64,000 bases of DNA. Origin: Ophioceras dolichostomum (lineage: Eukaryota > Ascomycota > Sordariomycetes > Magnaporthales > Ophioceraceae). The position numbers and the translations under genes were made by a program. Under the pieces are notes generated by a model, which saw only the letters and a list, made by a program, of their open reading frames with translations, was not told where the DNA came from and ran no database searches. Location: NCBI GenBank assembly GCA_003049485.1, contig PYST01000073.1, positions 67,833 through 131,832 on the forward strand, given 5' to 3'. This document shows positions 10,188-20,686 of this stretch, one piece after another (position 1 is the first letter of the stretch; every line of letters starts with the position of its first letter).

Positions 10188-12637
10188 TTCGTCGTTGGGG
10201 CTTCACCGTCGTCGCCCAAGACAGGAAGAAAGAGGTTGTTCAAGGCGTCCGGCCAGGCGTGTGTGTAGCGGAGCACAACTTCGTTCAACAGGGCTTTGCA
10301 GCAGGACGTTCGCAGCCACAGGCGAGATGCGACACTCCTCTGTTGCCCGCCTGGTAGGTTACGTCGTCGAGGTGGGTCAGATGGATTCACAAGCTTTATC
10401 ACGGCAGCGGGGCTGCTTTATCGCCACGTGACCTGGCACGGTATTTCGCGTCAAATCATCTCGTAACCGTATACGGAATATCCGAAGTAGATGACTCCTG
10501 TCTGTACCTCGTTTGTGAAGACGTCTCCGGCGATGGGACCTGAAGCCCTCCAACCCTGTAACCGGCCGTCCTCCGAAGTCTCTTCTCATATTTTATTCAT
10601 TCTCTCTGTCATTCTCTCTTCATTGTGTCTTCGTTTCCTGAGACTTCGACCACTGCAGGTCGCCCTGTATTGGTGGCGTTCTCTAAGCGCGCGTCAACCA
10701 ATAGATTTAGCGAACGCGCTACTATTTCAAATGTGTTCGAGGATTGACAAATCGATGCCTCTCGGAACCTCTACATCCAATGCTTCGGCTCGCAAGTCTT
10801 CATTTTGGCGGATCCGCTGTCACGCTTGACTAAGAAGCTTAGATCTGGCTCTGAACTTGGGTAGATCTTTCCGGGGCTTCTTCTCTGTTCCACGACTCTG
10901 GCTGGCGATCCAGGAGTTGAGCGAGGATCTCGAGCGAAAATCTAGAGCGAAAATCCGGCAGCTACCGAGCAGTCCTGCTACGTAGTACTCCTCCTCCTCC
11001 TCCTCCCGCCCCCACTCCCGACAGTCGCCCACTGCCACAACGATGTGGATTATAATGCGGCTCATGCGGGCCAAGCCTGAAACCCCCCGAGTATTGGAGT
11101 TGCCCACCGAGGGCGATGGGAACCAAGCATCGTACGTGACACCCACTGACAAGGAACAGACTAGAGTCGCAACCAGGAAAACCTTGTCTGGCGCGTCGAA
11201 CTGCGGCAAGTGCTCCCGAGTTGGTTCATTGTTGCCCAGCCTGCCAACCCAACTGACGTCTCTGCTATTCCCTGTTCTATCCGCACAGTCGCGGCGACAG
11301 GCTGCCAGCTCGTCTACCTTGACTCGCTATCCTCCATCTCCCTTCTCGTCGTGTAATTTGGTACATGAAACCTCTCCTTGTTCATATCTTGTTTGTTTTG
11401 CGTCGCCCACTTCCCACGAGACGACCATCTTCTCGTTCAAGTAGCCCCGGCAGTCCTGTTTCGCTCTTTGGCTCATTAGCCTGTAGGACTCTTCGGGGCT
11501 ATCCTTCGTTGCCCTTCATCGATCTTGTGCGACCAGCAGGAAGCATCTCGTCGGATGCGACACTGGTCGAAGACATTCCAGGCGGCCAATCTTCTGCCGT
11601 CCTATCAATGAGCTTCCAGTTGGCTGCTTTGGACGGCCCGGGGAGATGGTCTCGGTTTGAGAGACCGTCCTCTGAGCCCCTGCATCAATCTCTCGAACTA
11701 GCCGCTCTCCCAGGTAGCTCCGGGGGCTGCAAGCGGCGGCCTGGCCAGGTCAATCAATACGCGACAACCCCATACCTCAGGAACCCGGCCGATCTTGCCA
11801 AAACCCAGTAGACGACGGCTATGTATGCGCCTCAAGCTTTGTGGATCGCCCTGATTTGCTCCGATCCGGGGGATCATGGCCAGGGGATGGCGAGCAGGGT
11901 GTAGCAGGGTGTAGCAGGGTTTCTTCGAGAAAAGCCATCGTCCTTGCCTTCGAAAGAAAGTGGGCGAAGCAAGTGGACCTGTCGTTTCGTCTGTTGCCGC
12001 CATCGCCGTTTCACACCAAGTGTCATCTAATTGGTGAATATTGGATGTCCTCTCCGTCAGTGGCGACGACGAGCTGTCGAGGCTATGCCGGTGAGCGGAG
12101 GTGCTCCTCCTCTGTGTCGAGTCGTTCTCGCTCGAGTCCTCTGCCCCTTCGCGGAAAGACGGCGTCTCGTTCACGTCTCAAGCGGGACGCTTCGGGTTTG
12201 GAGTGGCCACAAGTGTTGACCTAGCTCACCGTCGTTGGGTTTTCGGCAAGGGAGAAGAGTAGGGGGCAAGATGGTAGACGACGATGACAAGCATTGACAA
12301 GCATTTCTCATTTGGAGGCAAAAACGGTTATCGTTAACCTCTTGGGGGCAGGGGTCTGTCTGAAGAGTCGCCGACTCCCCTGTTGATGCTGGCCGTGGAA
12401 CTTATATAAAGAGACCTTTTCTACCTCGATGGTGGGAATGTCTCCTTCCATCATTAGCATCGTCAGCATCATCTTTCTTTCAACGACCATTTCCTTCTCT
12501 ATATCCTGTTTCTCTTCACTTCATCTGGCCGATAGACTCGTGCCCCTTTTCTTATATCATAATTAATTCATCAACTCGCGGTTGATTCGCGTTCACTCAC
12601 TTCTTCAGTCCTTTCCAAGCAAAAGCTTCTCAACAAG
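10188..12637. other. Long divergent intergenic region
   Basis: About 2.4 kb separate the start of csn-4 (-) from the Egh16-like gene (+). Several frames of 100-150 codons occur, but they overlap each other on both strands, have no recognisable family features and lack a splice-consistent extension. I see no supported gene. The right end contains the TATA box of the downstream gene. Confidence 0.55.
12403..12410 (+). promoter_or_regulatory. TATA box of the Egh16-like gene
   Basis: TATATAAA lies about 230 nt upstream of the ATG at 12638, followed by a CT-rich leader typical of strongly expressed fungal genes. The function is inferred from position and sequence only. Confidence 0.6.
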
Positions 12638-13664
12638 ATGCTCTCCAAGGCTTTGATCCTGGCTCTCGCCGCCTCTCCTCTTGTCGCTGCCCACGGCAAG
12701 GTTGCTGTCGTTTCCGGCGATGCTGGCGGCAACGGCACTGCGCTCGGCATCAAGGGCGGCATTGTCCCCGGCCCCGGCCCCAACAGCAAGGTAAGACAGC
12801 TTTCCCTTTCGGCCATACACTTGCCAGCGGTTAGGAACAGAATCTGACGTTGTCACACAAACAGACTGAGGTCGACACCACCGTCTTCAAGAGCACCAAG
12901 ATCCAGACGAACGGGCTCGGCAGGACCCAGGGCTCCGGCAAGAACACCGTGAGCATGCTGAGCAGCGCCATGGCGCAGTCCGGCGACACGCTGCCCCAAG
13001 TCAACACCACACTGTCGGGCACCTTCCACATCGTCACCACCGACGGCGCCGGCCCCATCCAGGCCGTTCTGGACCCCACCGGCACCGGTTCCTTCGCGAA
13101 CGGCACGAAGCTCCAGGTCCAAACTCAGGTCCCGGGCAAGAACGGCAACATCGCCGCCCCGAAGAAGAACGGAGCGCGTGGACTGCTCGAGCGCGCGCTG
13201 GACGCCCTGGAGGAGCGTGGCCTCGTCAAGCGCGGGGCCAAGAACGTGAATCAGGACTTCGTATGTTTCCGCTTCCTCTGCTCCTATCAACACATGCTTT
13301 TGGGGGGTTCTCGGACTAACGCTCTGTTGCAACCAGCCCATGGCGTTCTCCGTTCCCGCGGGCACCACCTGCCAGGGCACCGTTGCCGGCGTCAGCAACG
13401 TCTGCCTCGTCAAGATCGCGAACTCCAACCCGGTGAGTACCTGCCAACCGACCCAAGACACAGACCCTTTTACGCAGACGGACCGCTCCTATCTTTTTGC
13501 AGCGGGGGAGCTGTTGCTGACTGTGCTTTCTGCTCCTCCCGCTGCAACAGGCCGGGCCCTTCGGTGGTGTCGTGGCCATCCAGATGGCGACCCAGGCTGG
13601 CGGGGCTGCTGCCCCCACGGCTTCTGCTGCCTCTACCAAGCGGAGCGCCAAGTTCGTTGCCTAA
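12638..13664 (+). CDS. Secreted Egh16-like (GAS1/MAS-type) surface protein
   Basis: Four exons: 12638..12790, 12865..13260, 13337..13432 and 13551..13664 (252 aa; all introns phase 0). Residues 1-18 form a signal peptide (MLSKALILALAASPLVAA) ending before HGKVAVVSGDAGG. The family landmarks follow: HIVTTDGAGPIQAVLDPTG, QVPGKNGNIAAP, FSVPAGTTCQGTVAGVSNVC and AGPFGGVVAIQMA. Proteins of this family (Egh16, Gas1, Gas2, MAS) are secreted or surface proteins, known in plant pathogens as appressorium-expressed and also present in saprotrophs. The molecular activity is unknown. An insertion between PGKNG and the Cys motif carries LVKRGAKN, a possible Kex2 site. Only two cysteines are left in the mature part. 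No claim about pathogenicity can be made from the sequence. Confidence 0.85.
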
Positions 13665-14298
13665 GCGAATTTGATGCTCTACATCCAAAAGGTTAGGTAG
13701 CGGGGCAAGGACTCGGCATGGCGACAATGCTTGGGGGGAAGTTGACGAGAAGGGACTTTTGGACCTCTATGTATTAGTATCTTGCCGCTTTATTTTCCTT
13801 TTCGTGCCCGTTGTAGAGTGAGAGTTGTACCAACCAACCATGCTTCATGTGGTCGATGCTGCCCTATCCTTGGCTACCGTATCAAAAATCATCAGCATTC
13901 TGTTGCTAAGCTAACTTAACTGTACATACTTTGTAACCTCGATTTGACTTATATGGTTCTTGAAGGGGTCGACTCTGGAAGTCGTAATGCTGCATGCATA
14001 TTCATGTGCCGTTTAACGGGTCCAGATTCAGTCGAGGTCAGAATCGTACGACGGGTTGGCCCGAACCAAACATGGCCCTGTTCAAAAGAGCTCCGCGCCC
14101 TGCAATCTTTTTCTACATAGAGGTAGTCATACAAAAGCCGCCTGGGCTTAAAACAATAATTCATACATAGGCGTATTGTTGCAGTCTACCATTTTTTTTT
14201 CTTCGCCTGTCTTCCTGCTCCCCCTTTTCTTTGTATTAGCGAACATTTTAAAGGCCGTCTTCTTTCTGCCTGCCCAGGATGATACAACGACGACAAAT
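13665..14298. other. Intergenic, convergent 3' ends
   Basis: About 0.6 kb between the Egh16-like stop and the Jac1 stop on the opposite strand. It is AT-richer than its surroundings, has no coding signal, and is presumably both 3' untranslated regions. Confidence 0.6.
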
Positions 14299-15345
14299 CT
14301 AATGCTGCAGCACGATCGGGCTGCCCTTCTCCCAGTTATGCAGCGTCTCGCGCACGTTGAGCCAGTACTTGAGGCGCACGGTCTCGGCCACGGCGGCGGT
14401 GACGTCGCTGCGGGCAAAGGCGGCAGCGAGCGCCTCCTCGCACTCGGCGACGCGGCCGTCGTTGGCCGCGCGGATGGCCTCCAGCTCCGCCTCGTCGTCG
14501 CCGGCGTCCTCGATCGCCTCGCGGATCGAGAGCACCTCGCCTAGCAGGGCCGGGTCCGGGCGGGCCAGAGCGGCGGCCTCATCGCCGGCTAGGTCGAGGC
14601 CGTGGGCGCGCTGGAGGAGGTACTGCGCCCGTTGCAGGGGGGATATGAGGGTTTTGTATGCGGTGTTTATGAGCGCTGAGACGGCTTCGGCTTGTCGTCT
14701 AGCGGTGGAGTGGTGGCGGGGGCTGTTGATGTTGCTGGTGTTGGGGCTGGTGTCGTTGGCGTCGTTGGCGTCGTTGCTGGTGGCGTCTGCGGAACTGACC
14801 TCCGGGGCGGCGGCGTCGTGGTGGAAGTCTGGGTGTACGGCGGCTTGGAGCTGTAGGAACTCGCGGCGGAGGGCTCGGGTGTCGATGGCGAAGGGCGCAG
14901 CTGGTGGCGGGCCGGCGGGGAGTGTCTGTGGGAAGAGCGCGTAGTAGTCCGGCTCGCCGTTCAGGGTCTGCGCCGCCGCCGCAGCAGCCCTCGCTTCTGG
15001 TCGCTCGTCCCTGCTGGCAGGGGGCTCGGCCTCCTCTGCTGCCTTCGCTGCTCCCGCTGCGGAGCTGGGGTTCCTGGAACTCTTCGAGAGCCACCTTCTG
15101 CGAGTGACAGTGGGTATAGATACTGGTGTTAGCGGAGGTACAGGCGAATATGTTGGCCTGGCGGGCCCTCGCGGTGCTAGGCCTTGCCCGGTTCTCCCGC
15201 TATCGTATTCCGTGCTATTCGTCGCGCTGTTCGAGAAAGAACGCAATGGCACGCTCCCTGAGGATGAAATGGCGACTCGCGCGCAGATTGCGCAGAGCTG
15301 CTTGAGCTCACGCGGTCGAGGCCGCGACACAATTGAATTGCGCAT
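14299..15345 (-). CDS. JAC1: Mitochondrial iron-sulfur cluster co-chaperone Jac1/HscB (J-protein)
   Basis: Single exon, 348 aa from the ATG at 15345. The open frame continues upstream, but the preceding stretch is not family-like, and starting here gives an Arg/Ser-rich N-terminus typical of a mitochondrial presequence. The J domain starts around PDYYALFPQTLP and has the HPD motif in AAVHPDFHHD. The helix after it reads AVSALINTAYKTLISPLQRAQYLL, the characteristic HscB/Jac1 segment. The C-terminal three-helix HscB domain (EVLSIREAIEDA through LKYWLNVRETL) is the part that binds the Isu scaffold. In the known pathway it delivers Isu to the mitochondrial Hsp70 for cluster transfer. A low-complexity Asn/Asp/Ser/Thr insertion of about 40 residues separates HPD from the following helix. 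Confidence 0.92.
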   Translation of the reverse strand: MRNSIVSRPRPRELKQLCAICARVAISSSGSVPLRSFSNSATNSTEYDSGRTGQGLAPRGPARPTYSPVPPLTPVSIPTVTRRRWLSKSSRNPSSAAGAAKAAEEAEPPASRDERPEARAAAAAAQTLNGEPDYYALFPQTLPAGPPPAAPFAIDTRALRREFLQLQAAVHPDFHHDAAAPEVSSADATSNDANDANDTSPNTSNINSPRHHSTARRQAEAVSALINTAYKTLISPLQRAQYLLQRAHGLDLAGDEAAALARPDPALLGEVLSIREAIEDAGDDEAELEAIRAANDGRVAECEEALAAAFARSDVTAAVAETVRLKYWLNVRETLHNWEKGSPIVLQH

Positions 15346-15991
15346 GGCGCTAGCCGATCGAGAAGAAAAGTCAAGCGAGTCGAATGTGTGCTCGTTTTGA
15401 ATCTCTGGTTGCGTCTTCGCTTCGAATATCGTCACTCGCACGCTCAAGGGGGGAGAAAATGCGAGTTCGGAGGTTCGCAAACGGGTGTGGGATTTTTTTT
15501 CTGTGGCACAGATGACGTCGCTTTTAAATCGGTCGTGCAATGGCCGCCATTTGCCGCATTATCGCCGTGGGTCCCGTCTCCCGTCCGAAGCTGAGGCCAA
15601 GCCGAGACCTTGCAGCCGAGCTCCGATCCTTTCTGTCTCAAATCCGATTCTCCCGACTCACTGATATCCTCGTGTCTTTATGGAGCATGATTTTAACTCC
15701 GACCGAACTGAGCAAGATAGGTTACCTTCATGAAGTAAGTCTCGGCTCGGGGTTAGTTGAGCGAGCGGTAAAAACGAAGTACAAGGAGTCCAAAGACTTT
15801 GCATGGTATTATGGTATCATGATTACAAAAAAAGGTCATCACTATTATCAACTTAGCTCGCAATCCGCCTATGACCGGTTTCTGGACGGGCGCTGGGGGC
15901 TGTCAAGCCATTCACATCTCGTCGTCAAGTCGACCTGAGCTTGTCCTGGCAGCTCATTCTCTCTCTTCCCCTCCCTCTTCTCCCCCCGCCA
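15346..15991. other. Intergenic, promoter of the Jac1 gene
   Basis: About 0.65 kb between the Jac1 start and the F-box gene stop, both on the minus strand. A plus-strand frame at 15540-15938 has no family-like sequence and is not taken as a gene. Confidence 0.55.
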
Positions 15992-18661
15992 CTACGACAA
16001 GGTGACGGCCCTCCATCTCCCCCTCTCCGTGTGGAACCAGCGCTCCTTGTCCTTCTTGTCTATCACTGCGCCGCTGTACGTGTTCCACCTGCCCTGACAG
16101 CCCTCTCGTGTCATGGGCTCTTCCTTGTCCTTCTCCTTCTCCTTCACCCTGTCCCTCTTCCCAGGCGTGGGCATCTCCGCCGCCGCGACCAACGCGCCTC
16201 CCCTTGTTCCGCAGGTGAGGTCCTCGCCGCTGTCCCCGAGCAGATCCGTGACGTCCACCAGCCCGCCCTTCTCATCCTGGGCGCCCGGGTCCGGTAGCAG
16301 GTGGTAGTTGATCCGTGATGTCACCGTGCCTATGTAGCCAGCCAGGCCGAACTTATCGACGAGGTGGCCGTCCTCGTCGACGACGTTGACGAAGAAGCGA
16401 GGCTGCTGCCGCGCCGCCTCCAGCCGGGACTGCGCCGCCAAACGCGCTTGGTGCAGGTCACTGTTGAGGCGAGGCTCTAGGTCGATTTCGGGTGGAAAGC
16501 GAGGGCTTGTCGGCGACGAAAACGCCCCAAAACCGCCGAGGCCCCGTCTTGACCCCGCCTCGGAAGGCTGCGAGCTGGCAGTGCTGCCGTTTCGCGAGTG
16601 CCCGCCCATGGCGCCGAACGAGCCGAACGAGCCGAACGACTGGTGTCCGGGACGTTGCTGGCGGTGACGGTATCTGTCACTGGGCAGGTCGATCTTCTCT
16701 TGTGGCCGGCAGAGAGCCTGGAAAAGGCCCTCTGGATCGGCCGGCGCCCGCAGACGACGAAGGGCCGGGAACCCGCCCGCTCCTATGCTCTTGGCCAGGA
16801 TCGAATCAGCCGCGTTGGCCTGGTTGAGCAGCGTCGGAATGTCCCAATGCAGACGCGTCAGCGATTGCGAGGCGAGATATGGAAACAGCCAGATAACCTC
16901 ATCGAGAGGGAGTGTCGGCGGGTATGACTGAGCCAGCGACATGCTGGTCAGCGATACAAGATTAGAGAGGATTCGGGCCAATGCAGGGAGCGAGTCCAGA
17001 TTGATGTGGACCAGCGTCAACGCGTTCAGTGCCCGACTCGTCTTGCGGGTGGCGAAGGCCGAGAGTCCCGCGGACGAAATGCCGACGAGGTGCACGAGCG
17101 AAAGCTTCCTCAACGGGGGCAACGAGAGCAGGCCTGCGTCGTTGAAGGCGTTAGGTGGGAGGTGCGACAAGTACAGCGTCTGCAGCGCAGGCAGGGCGGC
17201 TATAGTATCGATGAGCAGTGTGTCCGGCGTCAAGGTCGCGCCAGGCGCACAGTGAACGGTAAGCGAGGTGAGGTAGCGCCAGCCGCTGTGGTTCTCCATC
17301 CAGCTGAGGGTTTGCTGCGGTTGCAGGTCTCCAGGCGTGATGAGGTTGCGTTGATGGGCCTGGAAAGGGTAGTTACTGTTGTCCTCAGGCGACGGCTGCT
17401 TACGAATCCGGTGCTGTCGTTGGAAAGGCGATGGCTGCAGGATCCAGTTCATCTCCTTCAGCCGCTGTCTCGTGGACAGGGCGTGGAAGAAGCGGCCGAA
17501 GGAGTGGTCGTAGGTTGGGTAGAAGCCCACCACCCTCTCAAGGTTAGGGCACGCCATCACCAGCGTTGCCACTATGTTCTGGTATTCCTCCATCGTGGCC
17601 CCTGGCGGGGTTGCGGGGACCTTCAACGTGCGTACTGTGGCCGCCAGGAGCGGATTAGCCCGCAGCGTCCGTCGGAGCAGCACCGCACGCGTACCGACCA
17701 CGCCCTTGAGCCTCTTTTTGTGGATGGCAGAATCTCTGCCGACCAGCTGGATATCCTCATACCTATTGTGGAGAAGGAGGCTAGTCAGCCAAACAGAATC
17801 CCGGGAAACGTACCTAACTACGTATACAGAGCAAAACGAGGGGAAAGGGATTACTAACAAGGCAGTACGTGCGAATTTCAGCCACTTCCGCGAGCTCATT
17901 GCCACCGAGCATGCATCCCTCATCCAGCAAGTTGAGCAGCTGGTCGATCCGGGAGCCAGATGGAGCTTCTTCAGCTCGTCCATGATCAACTCCAACACCT
18001 CACCCGGCAGTGCTGCAAACAGCTCACCGGGCCTCGCCTTTCGGCGCTGCTTCAGGGGTGCCGGACGCTGCCAGCCGTACTGGTAGCCCCGGCCGACGGC
18101 CGACGGCGCCACCGACTGAGCTGAGTAGAATGACTCGAGCGAGGTCTGGCTGCTCCAGCTGGAGCTGCGCATGCGTGACTCGAAGCTCTCCCGAGAGTTC
18201 ATGGTCGCGGTTGTCATGGTCGTCATGGTCGTCATGGCCGTGGACGAGGTGGAAACGCTGCTCGCGTTCGAGAGGCGTCTGGGCTGGTTGTACATTGTTG
18301 GCGGCGGGACTGGGCTCTCGGGCAAGCTTTCGATGATCGCGGCTGGCTCCATGGCTGGTGTTTGCAGGCTCCAGCGATTCGAACCCTGAACTTGCTGGCT
18401 GTGTTTCTGACCGTTCCCGTTCTGGTATTGCTTCTCCCTCTCATGCTGTTCAAACTGTTCTTGTTGTTGCTGAGACTGTTGCAAAGCCCGAGCTCTCGAC
18501 CTCTCTGTCCTCATGATGAAGTCTTCGGTCGACTGCTCCCTAGGACTGGGGTTAGGACCACTGGGAGGCCCATAATGGCCGCTGACTGGGAAATAGCCGT
18601 CATGGTGATGATGATTATAAACGCCGTAGGACGCGGGCAACACTTCTGCGTGCCCAGCCAT
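15992..18661 (-). CDS. F-box protein with leucine-rich repeat-like C-terminal region
   Basis: Two exons, 17859..18661 and 15992..17762 (857 aa). The 96-nt intron (GTTAGT...AATAG) has no in-frame stop, so a single open frame also runs through it. Splicing joins KFARTAL to YEDIQLVGRDSA, which is family-like. The start is placed at MAGHAEVLP. The frame extends about 190 codons upstream through a hydrophobic, leader-like stretch that is probably untranslated. The first 210 residues are low complexity (His and Gln runs, MTTMTTMTT). An F-box (LFAALPGEVLELIMDEL) follows, then Leu-rich repeats such as ALPALQTLYLSHLPPNAF and LLSLPPLRKLSLVHL. The C-terminal 300 residues are less ordered and end in a basic segment. 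By family it should recruit a substrate to an SCF ubiquitin ligase; the substrate is unknown. Confidence 0.82.
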   Translation of the reverse strand: MAGHAEVLPASYGVYNHHHHDGYFPVSGHYGPPSGPNPSPREQSTEDFIMRTERSRARALQQSQQQQEQFEQHEREKQYQNGNGQKHSQQVQGSNRWSLQTPAMEPAAIIESLPESPVPPPTMYNQPRRLSNASSVSTSSTAMTTMTTMTTATMNSRESFESRMRSSSWSSQTSLESFYSAQSVAPSAVGRGYQYGWQRPAPLKQRRKARPGELFAALPGEVLELIMDELKKLHLAPGSTSCSTCWMRDACSVAMSSRKWLKFARTALLVIPFPSFCSVYVVRYVSRDSVWLTSLLLHNRYEDIQLVGRDSAIHKKRLKGVVGTRAVLLRRTLRANPLLAATVRTLKVPATPPGATMEEYQNIVATLVMACPNLERVVGFYPTYDHSFGRFFHALSTRQRLKEMNWILQPSPFQRQHRIRKQPSPEDNSNYPFQAHQRNLITPGDLQPQQTLSWMENHSGWRYLTSLTVHCAPGATLTPDTLLIDTIAALPALQTLYLSHLPPNAFNDAGLLSLPPLRKLSLVHLVGISSAGLSAFATRKTSRALNALTLVHINLDSLPALARILSNLVSLTSMSLAQSYPPTLPLDEVIWLFPYLASQSLTRLHWDIPTLLNQANAADSILAKSIGAGGFPALRRLRAPADPEGLFQALCRPQEKIDLPSDRYRHRQQRPGHQSFGSFGSFGAMGGHSRNGSTASSQPSEAGSRRGLGGFGAFSSPTSPRFPPEIDLEPRLNSDLHQARLAAQSRLEAARQQPRFFVNVVDEDGHLVDKFGLAGYIGTVTSRINYHLLPDPGAQDEKGGLVDVTDLLGDSGEDLTCGTRGGALVAAAEMPTPGKRDRVKEKEKDKEEPMTREGCQGRWNTYSGAVIDKKDKERWFHTERGRWRAVTLS

Positions 18662-20082
18662 CGTCGGTCGGAAATTGTTTGGCACCCGCGTAGGAGCTCG
18701 GAGAAATCGGGGTGGAGGCTTCAGGAGGGAGTCATTCTTCCTCGTGGTCACCACCGTGGGAGGGAACGAGGCTGAGGCTGACCAGTGCCGGTGATGACTC
18801 GACCTGGGGCTGGAGTGAGCGTGGTACAGTAACCTGGTATTAGCGAACGACCTCGATCGGACACGATCGGACTTAATCGAATTCCAGAAGGACTCGGGAG
18901 AAGAAAAAGAACGTCGAATTAGGCTTCTACAGTCCTCGGGGAAGGAAAAGAGTGGCAAGATGCCAAGAATGCAGATTGCGAAAGTGATCCCGAGGAAAAT
19001 GAACGATTGTGAGAAAGGAAAAACGAATGGCACGAGACAACACGAGCGACACGCGTCTCGGAAGCGTGATGAGGCAGGCAAGCAAGTGATCGAACAAGCA
19101 AGCGAGGGGCTAGCGACAGATAGTGGAGGGGACAAAAAAGGTGAAAGAAAGATCAAAAGAAAAAGCAGATAAAAGTGAGAAGAATAAGAAATGAGCAGCA
19201 CCGTAGCTGGTAGTGGCAGCAAGCCGCAACCAAAGACCAGCAATTTTTATCAGGCTGTCTCCTGATTAGTGCATCGCCGTCACGATGGGCTCGTGTGAGT
19301 GGACTGGTTCTTAGCATCCAGGCTTCCCCACTTGGGCTGGAAGCGGACGGGGGGGAACATTGGCAGCGCGCACTGGCAGTGATAAAATGATAACCCCAAA
19401 GTAGCCCAAAGAAAAAAGTGCGTCCATCCGGCGGCACACTGGAAGGTTGGTCGCAAGCACACACACACGCCAGAAGGACCGGGGGGCGCCAGAAGGACCC
19501 GAGGATAACAGACGCAGGCCAGCGCCTCGCTGGGGCTGAGAATCAACACCTCAGCGCGGAGCAAGGGCCTCACCCACCCTCGGCCAGGAGAGTCCAATGG
19601 ATCCGGCTTCTGGTCGCTGCCGGGCGCTCCTGGGCGGATAGGTTTTTGGGTGGCACGGGCGCCACGGACCCATTGTGGAAATTAGACATTGACCCTACCC
19701 CTGCAAACCCGCCGCCTAGCTCGCGGCCCTGGACGATGCCACAAACGGCCAGATTTTGCAACTGGTGACTAGAAAAAAGCGTTCGGCCGTCGGCGGGCGG
19801 AGCGAGGCCAAACTCTAACGGCGCGCGAACGCAAGGTGAGGGACGGCTCATCACAATCAATCCTCCCCTAAAAAGGGAGAGGGGATTTGCAAAACCGATG
19901 GTCTCAAAGAAAGGGAAATAAAAGAAAGAGAAAAAAAGCTCCGGCGCGGTGGAATACTTCCGGAAACCCGCAGACAGCAAGCTGGTGCTTCGAGGGATAA
20001 CACAGTAGTGTTGGCGTCGAGATGAGACACATGGCTGAAAGCTGTGAGGGCTGAATGGTTTGTGTTTTGATGGCTGTCACTC
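18662..20082. other. Intergenic, leader of the F-box gene and unassigned DNA
   Basis: About 1.4 kb with no supported gene. The left part probably holds the promoter and 5' leader of the F-box gene. Short frames on the minus strand are rich in Phe/Leu from pyrimidine tracts and look non-coding. Confidence 0.5.
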
Positions 20083-20686
20083 TCAGTCGTAGGGACCCCC
20101 AGTCCTATTCAGGGCACAAAAATTCCGCTGGGAAATTGCACCCCTGCAAAATGCATGCAAGCATGCATGCTACTGGAACTGTGCTGGTGCTGGTGATGAT
20201 GTACTTGTGACGACGTTGACGACAACCAGGGGAAAAGAGGGGGGACGACAAAAAGGGGCAATGAAAGAAAAAAGAGTGCGTGCATGAGAGAACAGTGAGA
20301 AGAAAAGGGTGCTGCACCCACCGAAATTTCCCTTCGTTATTATTGGAACCCAATCGGGAATCGGCAGCGACAGCGGGAGTATCAGCCGTGGCAGCCCTCA
20401 CCCTATCGAAATCAACACTCTTCCTAACACGGCCGGGAGTCGAAGGAGTGGTGGTACGAGAAGAAGTCCCGGCGGCAGCAGTGGCGATGGCCTCGTTTCG
20501 GATGGTCGTGGCCTGGGCGATGTACGCAAATACGCCTTTCCGGATGGGATTGTCCCCTTTGTCGTCTAAGGCTGACAGCGAGTTTCTCACGGTTCGCGGT
20601 TGGGTTTGTTGGTCTTGGTGCCCCTGTCCCGATGGCCGTCGTGGCGCCGGTCCGGTCGACGACCGATTCGTGTAAGCGGCGATCAT
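20083..20686 (-). CDS. Possible small hypothetical protein gene
   Basis: Exon 1 (20322..20686) starts with an ATG and encodes about 121 residues of compositionally normal protein: MIAAYTNRSS, then a Pro/Gln-rich part, then LSALDDKGDNPIRKGVF, AYIAQATTIRNEAIA and VRKSVDFDRVRAATA. A donor GTGGGT follows at 20321. A candidate acceptor TTTGCAG at 20144-20150 would add about 20 codons (20083..20143) and a stop. The first exon looks genuine in codon use and amino acid mix compared with the pyrimidine-derived frames around it, but I do not recognise a family. The 178-nt intron and the last exon are a guess. The alternative is readthrough to a stop near 20105. Confidence 0.4.

Noticed and set aside
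15540..15938. Plus-strand frame of 132 codons downstream of the F-box gene
   Set aside because: No recognisable domain, no splice-consistent extension, and it overlaps the Jac1 upstream region.
18374..18392. GATTCGAACCC resembling a reversed tRNA B box
   Set aside because: It lies inside the F-box coding exon and no A box or acceptor stem is found around it.
18661..19243. Upstream extension of the F-box protein with membrane-like segments
   Set aside because: The composition (Phe/Leu/Ser from pyrimidine tracts) is typical of an untranslated leader, and a good start exists at MAGHAEV.
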